From assembly GCA_008921705.1 (NCBI GenBank), contig VFFE01007127.1, forward strand, positions 1,139,472 through 1,203,471: a DNA stretch of 64,000 nucleotides, given 5' to 3'. Shown piece by piece: positions 25,683-39,033 of this stretch. The stretch is from Burhinus oedicnemus (Eukaryota; Chordata; Aves; Charadriiformes; Burhinidae). Made by a program: the position numbers and the translations under genes. How positions within the stretch are numbered: position 1 is the first letter of the stretch; each line of letters starts with the position of its first letter. Under the pieces are notes generated by a model. The model made no database searches. It was not told the origin of the DNA and saw nothing but the letters and a program-made list of their open reading frames with translations.

Positions 25683-28600
25683 GGCTGCTGAGGGACAGAA
25701 TGGAACATTTTCAAAGAGCTCAGAGATCCTCTGATGGAAGATGTTATTTGAGTATAAAGCTGCCTTATTATCCTCTGCACGGTTGAGAAGCAGGTGCAGA
25801 AACCTCCATCCAAAAAATGTTTGCATGTAATTGGCATCACCTGTGGAGACAAAGCAATCATTTTGGAGGTGGGAACAAAGGAAATAGAAAGTACGCCTTT
25901 CTGCTCACAAAGCAACTAGGTGTATCTCTGCAAGAAAAGATCGTCCTAAGCTATCCAAATGGCTACTTTTGATAAGCCCACTTTGCTAATATACCGCATA
26001 CGATCCAGCAATCAGTGCAGACTGTGTTTTTCATCATTATGCTTGATGCAAAAAAAATGCAAATAATTAAGTGAGACACTATTATATTTCAATTAAAACT
26101 CCATGAAAATTTTGGCTGTGCTTTTTAATGTGATAATGTTAATTAAACTGTGCTCTCATGTTCTGAAGTCTTATAAAGTGTCTTGGAAAAGGATAAAAAA
26201 TAATAGTAGAAATAAAATTGGGCTATTTATCTAGCAGGAGATTAAAGGGCTTCTTGTTTCCTTTGTGAATTTAGATTTCCAGAATTAAATGAGTGTGAAG
26301 TAATGATATTTTTCAGCAGAATCATTATCATTTTTATTGCAATGGAAAGTATGCAGCATTTCATTGTTATTGTACTTAACTCACCTAATTGTACCTCCAC
26401 ACCGCACAGCAATGGACTGTGCTCATGTGGCGAACAGATCACATAATCCAGCCCTTTCCTTCAAGTTATTGCCAATAAGTGTTTTTCTGAAACCTGTTCT
26501 TTCATGGGGTTCTTCAGGTAGTAGGTGCAGAGCTACTTAAATGTCCATCAGACTGGCCTGCAAATGCTTTCTTTAATCTCTACAAGACCTATTTTTATAG
26601 TACGTTCTATGCTTATGAAGTATAATACATTAAAAATATACTTAAGAAACATAGCTCGTTGTATAAATATATAGCATATAAAATACAAATGCACTCACAA
26701 ACAGATAGGCATAGCTGTTGAAGCAGAAATATGGATGTTCTAGTATGAAGCCTGTAGATGTCCTTTTGATAGAGTAATTACTATATTGCAATTGCATTCA
26801 GAAGAGTGACAGCAGAGAACATTGAAGGGACGGTGCATGCTCTGTCTGTGTCTGCTGGCCTCTGTACAAAGACACATTCACCTGCCGCTTAAATACATCT
26901 GTAATAGAGCAGAGCAGCTGTTTAACTGGGCATAGTGACACCACAGAAAAAGCACGGGAAGAAGAAAAGACTTATGATCCAGATCCCTAGCTGATCAAAG
27001 CTAATGATTTGCTTGACAATGATGTAGACAGACATTGCCTGCTGTCCAGCTGAGGCTGTTTTTTCAGCCTGGCATGGGTAGGTGCCTTTGAGTCAGGGCA
27101 CCGGCATGGGCACACCTTGTTCTTGTGAGGCAAAGCCACGCCGTTTGCACGGTCTGTAAAGACAGCTCCTGATATGTTGACAGCTGAAAGCACCCTAATA
27201 AGGACAAGCAGTGAGCATTTTCCGGCCATTTTATATACATTTTAAGGCCACTTTGCCATACATTTGAGTAGAGCAGAGAATTACTTCAGGGCAGTCCTGT
27301 TTCAGCTAATGGGGCCACTCAGCAGGACAGAGCTTAAATCTTACTTCTCATCACACGTTAATGCGTCCCTCTTCAAATACCCGTTTTTATGGAAGTAAAA
27401 GGAGAGGAGGAAGACTATGAAAGGAATCCTAGTCCCAATGACAGGAATGAGAATTTTTCTATTGCTGTCCATGTGGCCAGGCTTTCTCCTTGGACAGCAG
27501 TATGTTCACAGGGCTCTAACCAGTGGATGTAGCTGCCTCTCACTGGGCCTCCCCTGTTACCTCCCTGTAGTATCGGAGGTAAGCTGGACAGTCAGTGAGG
27601 TGATCACATCATTTGTGTCAGCCTAGGGTTAGGGTACCAAGAAAGGGAAATCCAGGACATACTGTAAAAGAGAAGAGCTCCTGTTTTTATAGCCAAACCC
27701 TTGCCTTCAATTTTCTATTTATTCACCAGTTCTTTGAGGCAGGAACTGAAAGTTAGTATGCATCGGGTTGTCCTGCTTATTGTGTGGGGACTTTAAGAAC
27801 AACTGAGAAATGATGAGTGATAATGATGTGATAATTCTCACCATGAAGTATGGTAAGGATTTTTCTGCAAAATTCCAGATTTCTAGAAGCATCTGAAGCG
27901 TGGAGTGATTATAGCAAATATGTATATCCTTTTGCTGGTGGAGATGTTCATTTGTCATGGTACAGAATGGTGTTTGGAGCAATCATTGCACAGCTCCACA
28001 CCTTGAAGCAGTTTGTGGTAGAATTTGGAGTTTGATGTCCAAGAAGTATGTATCCCTATTAGCCTGAGTCAATGTTGTCATCTGTATTTTCCTTCCTTCT
28101 TAGCTATCTGCTTTGATTTTGTCAGTCATTGACCTTTTATGATTTATCCATTAAAATTTTTCATCCTGGAATGACAGCTACTCTGGGCACAAACCTAATA
28201 TGATCTGTTTGTTCATCTCTGAGTGGGAGCAGAAAAATAACAGCACATAGTCTGGGACCTCCAGAGAGGTGCAATAAAACTATGGAATCATCTTGTAAAC
28301 TGAAGAAGAAATCTCTTCTGATAACATATATTTGTCAGCCTGACATTCTTTATTGCTCTTCAAAGTCCGAACTATAATGGGGACTTCGGGGCCAGGAGAC
28401 TGTATTTTGACAAGTCAGGGTTGGGTCGAAAGTTCTCTGCCCTCAAGGCTTTTGATGCTGCTATTCCTGCCACTCCATACACAAAAGAGAGGAAATGAAA
28501 CTGAAGAGATATTATATTATAAAGAATATACTTCTTGGTTTTCTTCTGGCTTTTCTCTGATAAACATGCTCCCCCTACTTCTGACTCTCCCTCCATGCTC

Positions 28601-30332
28601 CTTAAATTGTATTGGAAGATGAAATATTTGTTTAGAGGAGTGAGGACTGGCCCAGAAATTATGATTCAGGATCCCAGTCTTAACGGTGGGCTTTAATTGG
28701 TTTGGCAAGGTGCGTGCGATGAGTTTTAGTGACAGAGGCAGTGAACCAGAACGGATTTTCCTGTAATACCAAGATTTTAAAATGGTTGTGCAATTCATGA
28801 AGCTGTAAGCATTACTTAACATAAAACATGTTTTATAAGACTAGGAGAATTTTTTTCCCCCTCTCTCTCTCAAAGTGTCAAAGGCTCCTGGAACTGAACG
28901 TGCACAGAGTAGGGAAGACCTGGGACTGATCTCAGTGGTCCAGATGTAAATCAGAAGTGACAGCAGTGAAGTCAGTGATGTGACGTTGGTGGAGGGTTAA
29001 GGTCGGTGCAAGTGGCGCTGGATGATGTGGGTGCATGGGGCAGTACACGTGGCCATTACCCGCCGTGCAAGGCTCACCTCTGGCAGCAGCGTGTCTACGC
29101 TATAGGAGTACTCTGGGAAACCACCTGGGTGAGGTGTGGAGGTAGAAACCAAAATCCTGCTAAGAAAGTGCTTCTCCCACTCCTGGCATGTGTGAGAACA
29201 GGTGGGATGCGCCATCAATGCTATGGGGTGTTGGTGGCTAGGGATCTGTGCCAAGTTTGGAATGCGAGTATTGTGAGACTTCCTCCGAGCTGACATCTGT
29301 GCTACGTAGGAGAGGGGTTACACCTGGGGAGAGCACAGAGGGTTTCCAGGGGGTAGAATCAGGGGGAGCTAGACAGAATACTGTAGAAAGAACTATCAGG
29401 ATGTTTTGGGTGAAGCCTGTGGGGGACAGTTGCTGGATTAACCTTCTCAGAAAAACCCCTGCATCCAGCACTTGTCGGATTTCTTTCCCCTACAGCCTTT
29501 CATCTTGATAGCACAGCATGAGCCTCAGCAGCCCTAATCTGGCTGCACTGCAGCTCGCTCAATCGGTAGGCCTGTACCTGTGGGGCAACGGGACTCAAAT
29601 CCCTATCGCTTTCCTATTGGAATGATTCTACATGTGTAAGGCATTACATGTAGCAAAAGCCTCCAAGAGAGACTTCTTCCCAGTGTCTCCAAATGATTGA
29701 AGGATTAGCTGGGGCTAAGGGAGGGTCGGCTTCAGCTCTCTGCTGTAGAAGGTGGTGAGCCTGTCTGCTGCACACATGCAAGGGCTGTCTCCTCCATCCT
29801 GGTGGCTGTACTGGCAGCTGGTGGTTTTGTGTCCTTTCCTTGGTCTGAAGGTATCTTGAATGGCAGCCAAGACATAGCCACAGGATTGACTTGGTACACA
29901 TTCCACCTTACGAGAAATGCGTTCTTCATCTCCTGGAGAGCAAGTCTCCTGCAGGGCAGGGGGCAGGAACTCCTTGGTATTCCTGTCCTTCCTCTCCAGA
30001 GATGAAGGAGTCTTTCTCTCACTGCCTACTTGGTTAACTCGGAGGATGGCATGTACCCTTTGCTCATTATCCCTTAAAGTGCTATCAGCATTTTTGGAAA
30101 CCTCATATCAAACGTTTTCTGTGGTGATATCTGTGCACCAAGCAACGAATAACTAAAACCTTATATCCACTTTTAATCACACTAAATCAATGCACCATAA
30201 GGGGGAGGTTTAAAACCAATTTTTTATGCACCGCTGCTTACATTGAAAAGACTCATTACAACCAAAATCAATCAATACAGCCTGTAACTCTAAAGTAACT
30301 CCTGGATTGAATCAATGGTGCTGATGAAGAAT
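25683..30332. other. Unique noncoding DNA
   Basis: No gene recognised. An AT-rich block at about 26040-26340 includes a perfect octamer ATGCAAAT joined to TAATTA (26057-26069), discussed as a finding. A tRNA-like pair of boxes lies at 29555-29602, also discussed separately. Three overlapping minus-strand open frames (29644-30022) lie in locally GC-rich sequence and were rejected as a gene. Confidence 0.5.
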
Positions 30333-30341
30333 GGGGGGGGG
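30333..30341. repeat. G9 homopolymer
   Basis: Nine consecutive G residues are read here. They are a likely site of length polymorphism or sequencing error. Confidence 0.85.
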
Positions 30342-33300
30342 TTGAAGGATAGAACAATAAGAGGGAGTGGGAAGGTGTTAAACAGAACAAAGCCTTTTTG
30401 AAATATTTTGCCTTTCTTCTAATACAGAAACAGCCTCCTTCCATGTGTTAGGCTGTAATTTAGAAAGAATTTTCCGGGTCTGTAGAGGTCTGTCTTCAGA
30501 TGAGATATTACTCAAGGACCACAAGAGGGCAACGGAGATTGGAGACAGAGCCATGCCCAGGCTCTGCAGCACGGATGTTGCCTCCTTGCCCTGCCCACCT
30601 TCCTTTACAGCACCCAAAAAATGCCGTTCTCCGACACGCAAAGAAAAAGATGAAGTGTGACAATAAGAGTGCTTGGGTTTCCAGGACTGCTTTTTTGGAA
30701 TCAATGAGACATTATTACAAATAAAACATATGTCTGCTTTGTAGCTAATGCTATCTAAATCGCATTAAGCCCCTAGCAGCCTGTATGGTCTGTATATGTA
30801 TTCTCAGAAAGGTGCATGGAAGTGGTATTGATCTTTTGACTAAGTGTCCTAATGAAATACAAATCTGCTATCATTTAGAGAGCCATCTGTCATGATGAGA
30901 CATAAAAAATGCTACAAGCAGAACAATAACTATAATTCAATTTGAGAATCTAACCTATTCTCAGCAGGCACAAAGCGGCCGGCCTCAGCCCTTGGCCTCT
31001 GGAATCGATTCTGTTTACTGTGTTAAACTTCGTCAATGGGTAATAAAGAAATCAATCAATAAGGTATTAAAGAAATTTCCAATTATGGGTAAGGTACTTG
31101 TTGCAGAAGACCTCTTTAGCCCACTGTGGTGATTTAAAATCCATCTACATGGCTCAAGTTCTCTGGCAAGTGGCAGAGTAATTTAATGCTTGTGGTGTTA
31201 TATTGTCCAACACAATGGTAAACTGCTGAAAAAGAAGTAGTGCACAACTGCTGAGAAGGAAACTAGTGACAGCAGGTTAATGGAGAGGTCATTCTCCTAA
31301 TACTCTTTGGGCCACTGGTGGTGCAGGGCTCCCCTACTTTAGAGTTTTTGGGAAAATTACTCCAAATTAACTTCTCAAGTGGGTTGGTTAAACCGTATTA
31401 GCCACCTATATGGACTTGCTCATTCAGATTTAAAATGGGCTTTATTCAATTTAGCTCTGTTCAGTTTAAGCTCTGGTTCATCAGAGCATGTGAGTATTTG
31501 CTTACGTCTCTGGAACATGGCTGAGACACACAGTCTACAGAGCTGTTTTGATTAGGGCCGGACTTGAACAACACCATGGCGGTGAAGCAACAGGTAAATG
31601 GTCCAACAGTGGCTCTGGGCCTCATTTTTCAGTCTTTTCTATTTTAGTTGCAAGTCTCTGGGGCAGGGTCTTGCCTTAATCCACAGCTGACAGCACGCAG
31701 CGCAGTGATTCTCCTCTCTCAGCCAGTCTGTAATGCATTTTTGAATGCACACTCCTTCTCACAGTGGTACTTTCTTGGCCCTTCATGCCTGTGTGTTTCA
31801 GTTCCTCATAATCTTTCTTATCTGTTTCTTCACAATAGACTTGTGGGGGCCAGGCCAACTTCAGCACAGGAACACAGGCAGAGAGGCCATTGGCAGGGCA
31901 GAAGGCTGTGGGGGGCTCCAGAGGAGCCCTGGCCTTGGTGCCCCCGTAACAAGGTGCTTCAAGGGGAGTAGCTTCTCCCCCAGAGAGGGAGAAGGCAGCT
32001 GGCAGCTGCAGGAACAGGAACAGGAAAATCTCTCCAATATCTCCAATACCCTTTCCTCAATCCTTCAGTCACTGCTTTGTCCCTTCTGCCTACCTCTCCC
32101 TTTGTGTAGCAGGGCTAGCCAACAGCACCCCCACCTCCCCCATCTTAGGAAGCCAATGAAACCTCATTTGGGCCAATTTTTCTGAAAAGCCTTTGGCCAT
32201 CTATGTGGGGGAAATACTGTGATAGCCAGGAAAAAGGGATCTGTGTCCTCAGAGCTGACCTGTAGTAGGCATGTACCAAAATACATTGAGAGCAGCATCT
32301 AGTGACTTGGACAAAGTCCTCAAGGGAGAGACCAGTGATGCCTTCTGTAGTGCTGCTGCCTAGCACAGCTCTGAGAGGGTCCCGTGGGCCCCAGCCTGCG
32401 TGATGCAGCCTGGCTTGTGTGCACACTGTGTGTAGCACATGGGCACTGACATGACTTATCCTCTAGTCTATGCCCAGGTTTATTTCCTGAAAAAATACAA
32501 CTTGTTTCTTTTTGCAGAGGAGCCAGATGAGAGCTCATATGTATACAGTATTGATAAACAGGGGACCAGCAACATGGTGTAGAAGAAAAGGGGGAGAACC
32601 AGTTTGTGTCACATACTTGAAGCAAACACACTGTAGCCACAGGCTGATTCTTCTCCATTCTGTACATTGTTTTATTTCTTCCCTAGCCAGATATCTGTGG
32701 TTTGCAGTGGTGCCGTTCGGGCCATGAACTCCCCTCTGAAACCACCGGCTGGGGTCTGGTGAAAAGCCATGGCTGTGTGCACTGCTGCATTGTCTGAGAT
32801 AATATATGTCCAAATTATTTTTTTGGAACCTTTTCCTAAAGTCTTTATCTGCCAGGCTCCAGGCTGTGGGATCGATGTGCTACTGTGTACTCATTCGCTT
32901 TCCGTCTCTGCAGCTTTTCTCCAAGAAAGGCTGTGTTGGAGCTTGGCTTGTGACAGTCCCTGATAAGCCAGGTTACTGTTTTCTTTGTCAATGGTTTCTC
33001 CAGAATGTCCTGTGCAATTTTTATGGGTATCAAAGTTTGGACTCCCTCATGGAAAAAAAAAAAGGATATTTTCGTGTAAATTGAGGGTCTTTTTCATGCA
33101 GGTGGTGATCAGTATTAATGACTGCATCTGGTAGCAATTTAGGCTGTTATTTTTGAATGAACCAGTTACTGAAGGTGGATTGGATTAATCTTCCTCTGAC
33201 AGAGGAGAATCGGGTCTCTTGAGCATTAGATTCTCGTGGATTTGTGTGATTTGAGCGACTTGGGGACTGATGGGGCTTCAGTCTAGTGGAGCTTGCCACG

Positions 33301-35879
33301 AAGTGTTTCCTCACTGCCTGGGAGATTGACAGGAGTGATAGAGCAAGTATAAAAAGGAATGGAGCAAAGTGGGGAAAAAATAACTAGAAAGACTCTTTGT
33401 AGAGAGAGACTCCACTTTCCCCAGCCCTGGCAGAGGGGAGGCGTTCCTAATGAGAGATTCAGCCCAACTGCCTTAAAGCTCAAGGGCGAAGCACTTGGAG
33501 CCCTGAGACACTCATGCAGCGGAGAAGAGAAGCTCAACTGTGTCTGGGAAGGAGATGCTGGGAAGGGAGGTCTCACGCTGCATGAGGACGAAGGCCTGGC
33601 TGTTGCTGAGACATGGCAGGCTCACAGCGTACCTCTCTACCTAACCCCCAGATGATGCTTTTCCCTGGCTGGTCCATCACAGGAATAACTGCTTTTTAGA
33701 TGGCAGTGGTAATAGGTTCTTGCCTTTAGTGTATGGACCACGAGGGCAGGATATCACAGCGAAACTTCAGTGCCTCATCCCCCTTACAAGAGGCTCCACC
33801 AGAGGCAGAACTGGAGGTATAGCTATAACATGGCTGGAAACTTCATTTAATTCCCTGTGTTGTTTGTAAATATTTTACTGTCTGGTATTAAGTGAACGTA
33901 ATTACTGCAGCTTAAAGACGAGGGAAGCTGTTTAATGGGGATGCTGTCAAAGTATTTTCCCCTAAGTTTCAAAAGCTGTTATTTTTTCTCTCCTGTCATT
34001 GGTAATAATCCCTTGAAAGCTTGAAAGTGAAATGTACTGCCTGCCTTTGCAATTGTTTTTCTTTGTTATGTTTCTTAGACAAAGAGTAAAACATGCACTT
34101 TCAGTCTCGATGACTTTTATTTTAGATTAAGGGAAATAAACAAAGAATGAATAAATCTTAAACTGTCTGGGAGAGAGAGCAACCACATCTACTCAAGCCA
34201 CGCTCTGCTGGTTTGGGAACAGCAATACCTGATGCCAGCCAAAAGCTAGTGCTGACCATGCTGCATTCAGATCCACCCTCACTGAATGCCCCAAAATGAA
34301 ACACACCATAATGTAACTCCTGCTACACTCTCCCTGAAAGGTTTGGCTGCCCCCATCTTCTGCCTCCATTGGGCTGTTCTGTGATGCCATGTGCCAAATG
34401 CACTATGGTCAAGGAGGTGGGGACCTGCAGCACCCAGGTTCAGAGTGGAGAGGCAGTGGGAGGAAGGACTGCAGGTGGAGGGGGCAGGATAGTGGTGCCT
34501 GGGACCCATCCATGAGGTCTCATTCAAAAGAGAAGAGAAACTTGTATGTCCTGTACCAATGAACTGCCTCCTGTTCCTGTAGAGATGTAAGAGGGGATCT
34601 TACAAGGCAGTGTGAGCACCCTCACAAAGAGAGGTTGGCTTGGGACTCGTTGACTCCCCCACCCCCCAGCATGCAAGACAGGAAGGTATTTTCATCTGTG
34701 TCAGAACAGGAAGGAACAGTTGCATCGTTAGTGGGTCTGACTCTGCCTCCAGCCATCAGATGCTCAGTTTGTTAAAATGATGTTCTAGGCAGCTTCACAG
34801 CAGAGCTACTGGCAACGCTCTGGAAGTTGTCTCCCTCCTTCTGCTTTGTAATGACACTTCCTTCTGCAAACTGCATCTGTATGATACAGCTCATGCTGGG
34901 TTTGGCTTCCTGGAGATGATGTTTGAGAAGGAGTGAATGCCACTGGCTCATCAAATCTTAGGGTGACGTTCACAGAAGTAGCAATTAAAGCAAATAATTC
35001 AGAGCAGGAGAAACTCCCCTGCACTGCAAACATTTCTTTATTCTTACCATGGAGAATAATAGACCTGACTATCCAGAGTCTGCTGAGACCCAAACAAGAC
35101 TCATCTGCTGTCAGTCCATCTCTTTGTTCCTCCTTGCCCAGCATCCTCCTTATGAGTGATAAGCATCACCAGCATCTCAACTGATGCTGGCCAGGATTTC
35201 ACAGGGTGGTCCAGACGTGCAGCAAACCAAGGGCTTCTGTTCTCGAAGTCATGGCAAGCTATTGCTTGGAAAGACACCTCAAGAATCTTCTAGCATATTT
35301 TTGCCATTTGCACATGAGGCTTATGCAGGTCTTTAGCTGTCCAATTCCTGATGTGTCCTGGATTCATTGGGGAGTCTATAATATGGCCAGAAAACTGAGA
35401 CTTTCTTTGTGCTAGATGATGCTTGAGGTCTTCTGGAAATCAGCAGTTACGTGCTAGATTAGATACAGTCTGGAACAAGAATGAACAAACTGATGGTCTG
35501 GTCTGAGTGAGGTGGTGGTCTTCATGTCAGCCAGAAGCTCTTACTGGTCTGGTAAAGGCTGAGCTTGGAGACAGACTGTTTCTTTGGCTGCCTGTGGAGC
35601 ATCTAAGTACCCCAATCCTGAATTTAGCAAAGCTGACAAGATTTGGTATCAAAGGTGCTGCTTCCTCTGTTAAAATTAAGTATGTCTTTGTGAACTGTAC
35701 TGTATCAAAGCCAGGCAGATGAGCACCCTGTATCTATGTCCTGTGCTGCTCCCCACAGATCTCAGCCCAGGGCAGCTCTGCTCTTCTTCTCTGTGGCCTG
35801 CTTGAGGAGTGCAGCAGCTCTGTCACCACCCTCCACTGTCACATTCACCCCTGAGACCACTCTGGGGCTGTTGCAGAGT
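30342..35879. other. Unique noncoding DNA
   Basis: No gene recognised. The 31.0 kb area contains the palindrome GGCCGGCC (30977-30984) and a tandem ATCAATCAAT (31051-31060) in AT-rich surroundings. A GC-richer patch lies at about 31840-32420 and includes two tiny tandem repeats near 32010-32050. An A11 run lies at 33053-33063. Open frames of up to 146 codons (31745-32185) overlap on both strands and show no domain. Confidence 0.5.
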
Positions 35880-36872
35880 TCAGAGAGTTGTGATTAGTGG
35901 CACAGTGTCTAGTTGGAGGCCTGTAACAAGTGGTGTTCCCCAGGGGTCAGTACTGGGTCCAGTCCTGTTCAATATATTCATCAATGACCTGGATGAAGGG
36001 ATAGTGTACCATCAGCAAGTTTGCTGACGACACAAAACTGGGAGGGGTGGCTGACACCGGAAGGCTGTGCTGCCATTCAGCGTGACCTGGACAGGCTGGA
36101 GAGTTGGGCAGAGAGAAACCTAATGAAGTTCAACAAAGGCAAGTGTAGGGTCCTGCACCTGGGGAGGAATAGCCCCTGCAGGTTAGGGGCTGACGTGCTG
36201 CAAAGCAGCTCTGTGGAAAGGGACCTGAGAGTCCTGGTGGACAACAGGATGACCGTGAGCCAGCAACGTGCCCTTGTGGCCAAGAAGGCCAATGGCATCC
36301 TGGGGTGCATCAAGAAGAGTGTGGCAAGCAGGTGGAGAGAGGTCGTCCTCTCCCTCTACTCTGCCCTGGTGAGGCCACATCTGGAGTTCTGGGTCCAGTT
36401 CTGGGCTCCCCAGTTCAAGAAAGACAGGGAACTGCTGGAGAGGGTACAGCGAAGATGATAAGGGGACTGGGACATCTTTCTGATGAGGAAAGGCTGAGGG
36501 ACTTGGGTCTGTTTAGTCTGGAGAAGACTGAGGGGGGATCTCATCAACCCTTACAAATACTTAAAGGGAGGGTGCCAGGAGGATGGGACCAGTCATTTTT
36601 CAGTGGTGCCCGGAGATAGGACAAGAGGTAACAGGCACCAACTGGAACGTAGAGAGTTTCACCTGAACATGAGGAGGAACTTATTTACTGTGAGGGTAGC
36701 AGAGCACTGGAAGAGGCTGCCCAGAGAGGTGGTGGAGCCTCTGACTCTGGAGACATTCCAAACCCGCCTGGACGCCATCCTGTGCAACCTGCTTTGGGTG
36801 ACCCTGCTCTGGCAGGGGGGGTTGGACTGGATGATCTCCAGAGGTCCCTTCCAAGCCCAGTGATTCTGTGAT
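35880..36872 (+). mobile_element. CR1 LINE, 5'-truncated copy with 3' end
   Basis: This is about 1 kb of the 3' part of an avian CR1 non-LTR retrotransposon in the plus orientation. The translated pieces include [11 protein letters not shown] (from 35929), a conserved reverse-transcriptase block, and the catalytic FADD motif (36020-36031). Downstream come the CR1 C-terminal region with [13 protein letters not shown] and ELLERVQRR (before 36458), then RTRGN and REVVEPLTLE (36615-36760). The element ends with the typical CR1 3' sequence, finishing in TGATTCTGTGAT. The reading frame changes at least four times: before FADD, just after TKLGG, near 36457, and around 36600-36620. The copy is therefore dead. 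It lacks most of ORF2 and all of ORF1, as is usual for 5'-truncated CR1 insertions. Confidence 0.95.
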
Positions 36873-39033
36873 ACAAACCAGCTTTGGTCCAGAGGAACAC
36901 GCTCTTTCACTTCGTGCCATTTCCAGGCAGGAGGCAGTAACCAGCAGCTAACATGCAGTAACCTCCAGCAGGGAGGGCAGGAACTCAGTCAGGGTCACAG
37001 ATGCCTTTTGATCCTGCCCTAAAAATCATGTTGAGGGCCAGGTTTGACATGTCTGACTATGGGGAGTACGCTGTTTCCTGTCCTGACCCTGCTCTAAGGC
37101 TAACCAGGGGCAATGAGATGCCCATCTAGTACCTTTTACTAACAATAATTCAACTCAGGTTAAAAATGCAAACAGTAGGGGTTTAGTTTGTAAGTATTAA
37201 GCTTGAGCTAAACGTCCCTCATTAGAGGTTAACAAGTCTGTCTCTGTCTCTCAATCTTCTGACAGCTTATTTTGAAATCCCCACAGATAGTCCAAAGCTC
37301 TTATTTCTGGTACTCAGTTTTCTTTAAACAATGTTATTTCCATTATTCTGCTGCTGTTAAGCAGTTGCCTTGCTTTCTGGGTGCCAGTGGCAGGGACAGG
37401 CTTCCTCCATTTCCCAAAGAACTTTTTGTTTCCCTCTGATTCCCTCCGTCTTTTTACCATAAAATCTAAGCCAATGACTGACAGCCCAATTTAAACTTAT
37501 GTTTAATATTGCAATCAAGAGTGATATTTTGTGTTTGCTTTTTGAAGTGAGGAGAAAGGGCAGCAGAATTTGCCTTATTGCAGTCATTTCACCCACAAAA
37601 GTGAATACATCCAGTAAAGTGAAATTTTGCAAGTGAAGAAGAAAAAGAAAAGGAGAAGGGGGGATAAGAAAGAGACGAGATTAACATCCTTTAAAATGTG
37701 CCTGTTTACTCCTATCGTCTCAGAGCTAACTTTAAATAGGATAAAATGATCCTTTAATCCCCTTTATCTTCTTAAGAGCTGCTGTAAAAGATCTACTTGA
37801 CATTTGAGAAATGAAAAAAAATAGAAAGTCTCCTAATATTCATCAGAAATGGTGGATGGAAAGATTTGAATTTAACAAAACATGAAGAGTTGAATCCTCT
37901 GCTGGGCATAAATTATGATTGCTTCTGCTGAGTGGCACCAGTTCACAGCAGTACGGGATCAGCCCTCCAACTGCCTTGCCTTTTGCACACAAGCAAGCTT
38001 GTAATGGAAGGCCCATTGCCGTGGGTTTGGCTCCTCATGCAGAGAGTAGTGCTGGAAATCCATCTGACCCAGTCGCCGTTTCTGCACTGGTGAGGCCAGG
38101 AGACTCTTTTTACATGCTTAGGAGCTCCTCAGTTGGTGCTGAAGTCTGTCTCTGCTATTTGCTGTTTTGCCTTTAAAAATCTGGCATCTCTTGCTGACTT
38201 GTTATCTGCAGCCTCGTTTCTACAACATCTGTTTAGTCTTGAATAAATATGCATTCCAGTTACTTAATGGCCTCCTCTCAATTTTCAACCCAGAAAGAGT
38301 AATGAATCATGAATAAGTTATAAGGAGCTACAGCACAGAGACCTCTAAGTTAAGCGATGTATCCTGCAATGTATTGCCTTGGCTATCTCTGCCCATCTAC
38401 TGAAACGCTGCAAGAAAAGGAAGAGAGCCTTTCATTTGTTGTTCTCCCATTTGCAGTGAGTAATGAAAGAATGACAACCACTAAAAGCTGAGGGATGCTT
38501 GCTCCCCAATGTTGAACTCCCAGTGATAAACTGTCCTACTCAGCCATGCTGGGACTAATGCTTGGAGTGATGTATCTGGACTTCCATGGGCTCATAACTC
38601 ACAACCATGTGAGAGCAATAGTAGAGTTGTTTCAAGGAAAATAGACTTACCTGAACGTGGTGCAAAGAGGCAATATTACTTTGCTTGGCTAAGTGCACAC
38701 AAACGTTGTGTGGCAGCTCGTATTAGGACATCCTTTACTGGCATGGCTCTGGGGTTCTTGTCTGGGTGGGTGAAACCGCTGAGACAATACATCACAGGCC
38801 TTCAAAGCGGGGGTGAGCTGGTGGCCATGACGCAGTAACAGGAATTGAGGTGCTGGGATGGGGATTCATCTGTTCAAAAAAAGGTATCTGTTTCAAGCGC
38901 TGTACATTTAGGTTGTAGACTCTCTTCCACTTGAAAACATTACAAACCACAACGGGAGTTTGCTTTCTAATCCAGTTACAATTTCATTGATAACAGGAAA
39001 AGCCTAATGTCATCCTAAATATGTTCAATATCA
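36873..39033. other. Unique DNA between oppositely oriented CR1 copies
   Basis: No gene recognised. A 30-base pure purine tract lies at 37635-37664. AT-rich sequence around 37690-37960 and 38230-38340 contains GATA-like, TAATCC and ATGCAT-type motifs. The interval is the spacer of an inverted pair formed by the CR1 copies on either side. Confidence 0.55.

Noticed and set aside
27624..27636. GGGTTAGGG resembling telomeric repeat
   Set aside because: Only a single partial unit is present. There is no array, so it has no meaning as an interstitial telomere.
29644..30022. Overlapping minus-strand open frames (63-96 codons), one with several cysteines
   Set aside because: All three minus-strand frames are partly open because the sequence is locally GC-rich. 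I recognised no family and saw no convincing splice-site pair.
36021..36863. Open frames that could be annotated as host reverse-transcriptase-like genes
   Set aside because: They are broken pieces of a CR1 retrotransposon ORF2, with several frame changes and no start of the protein.
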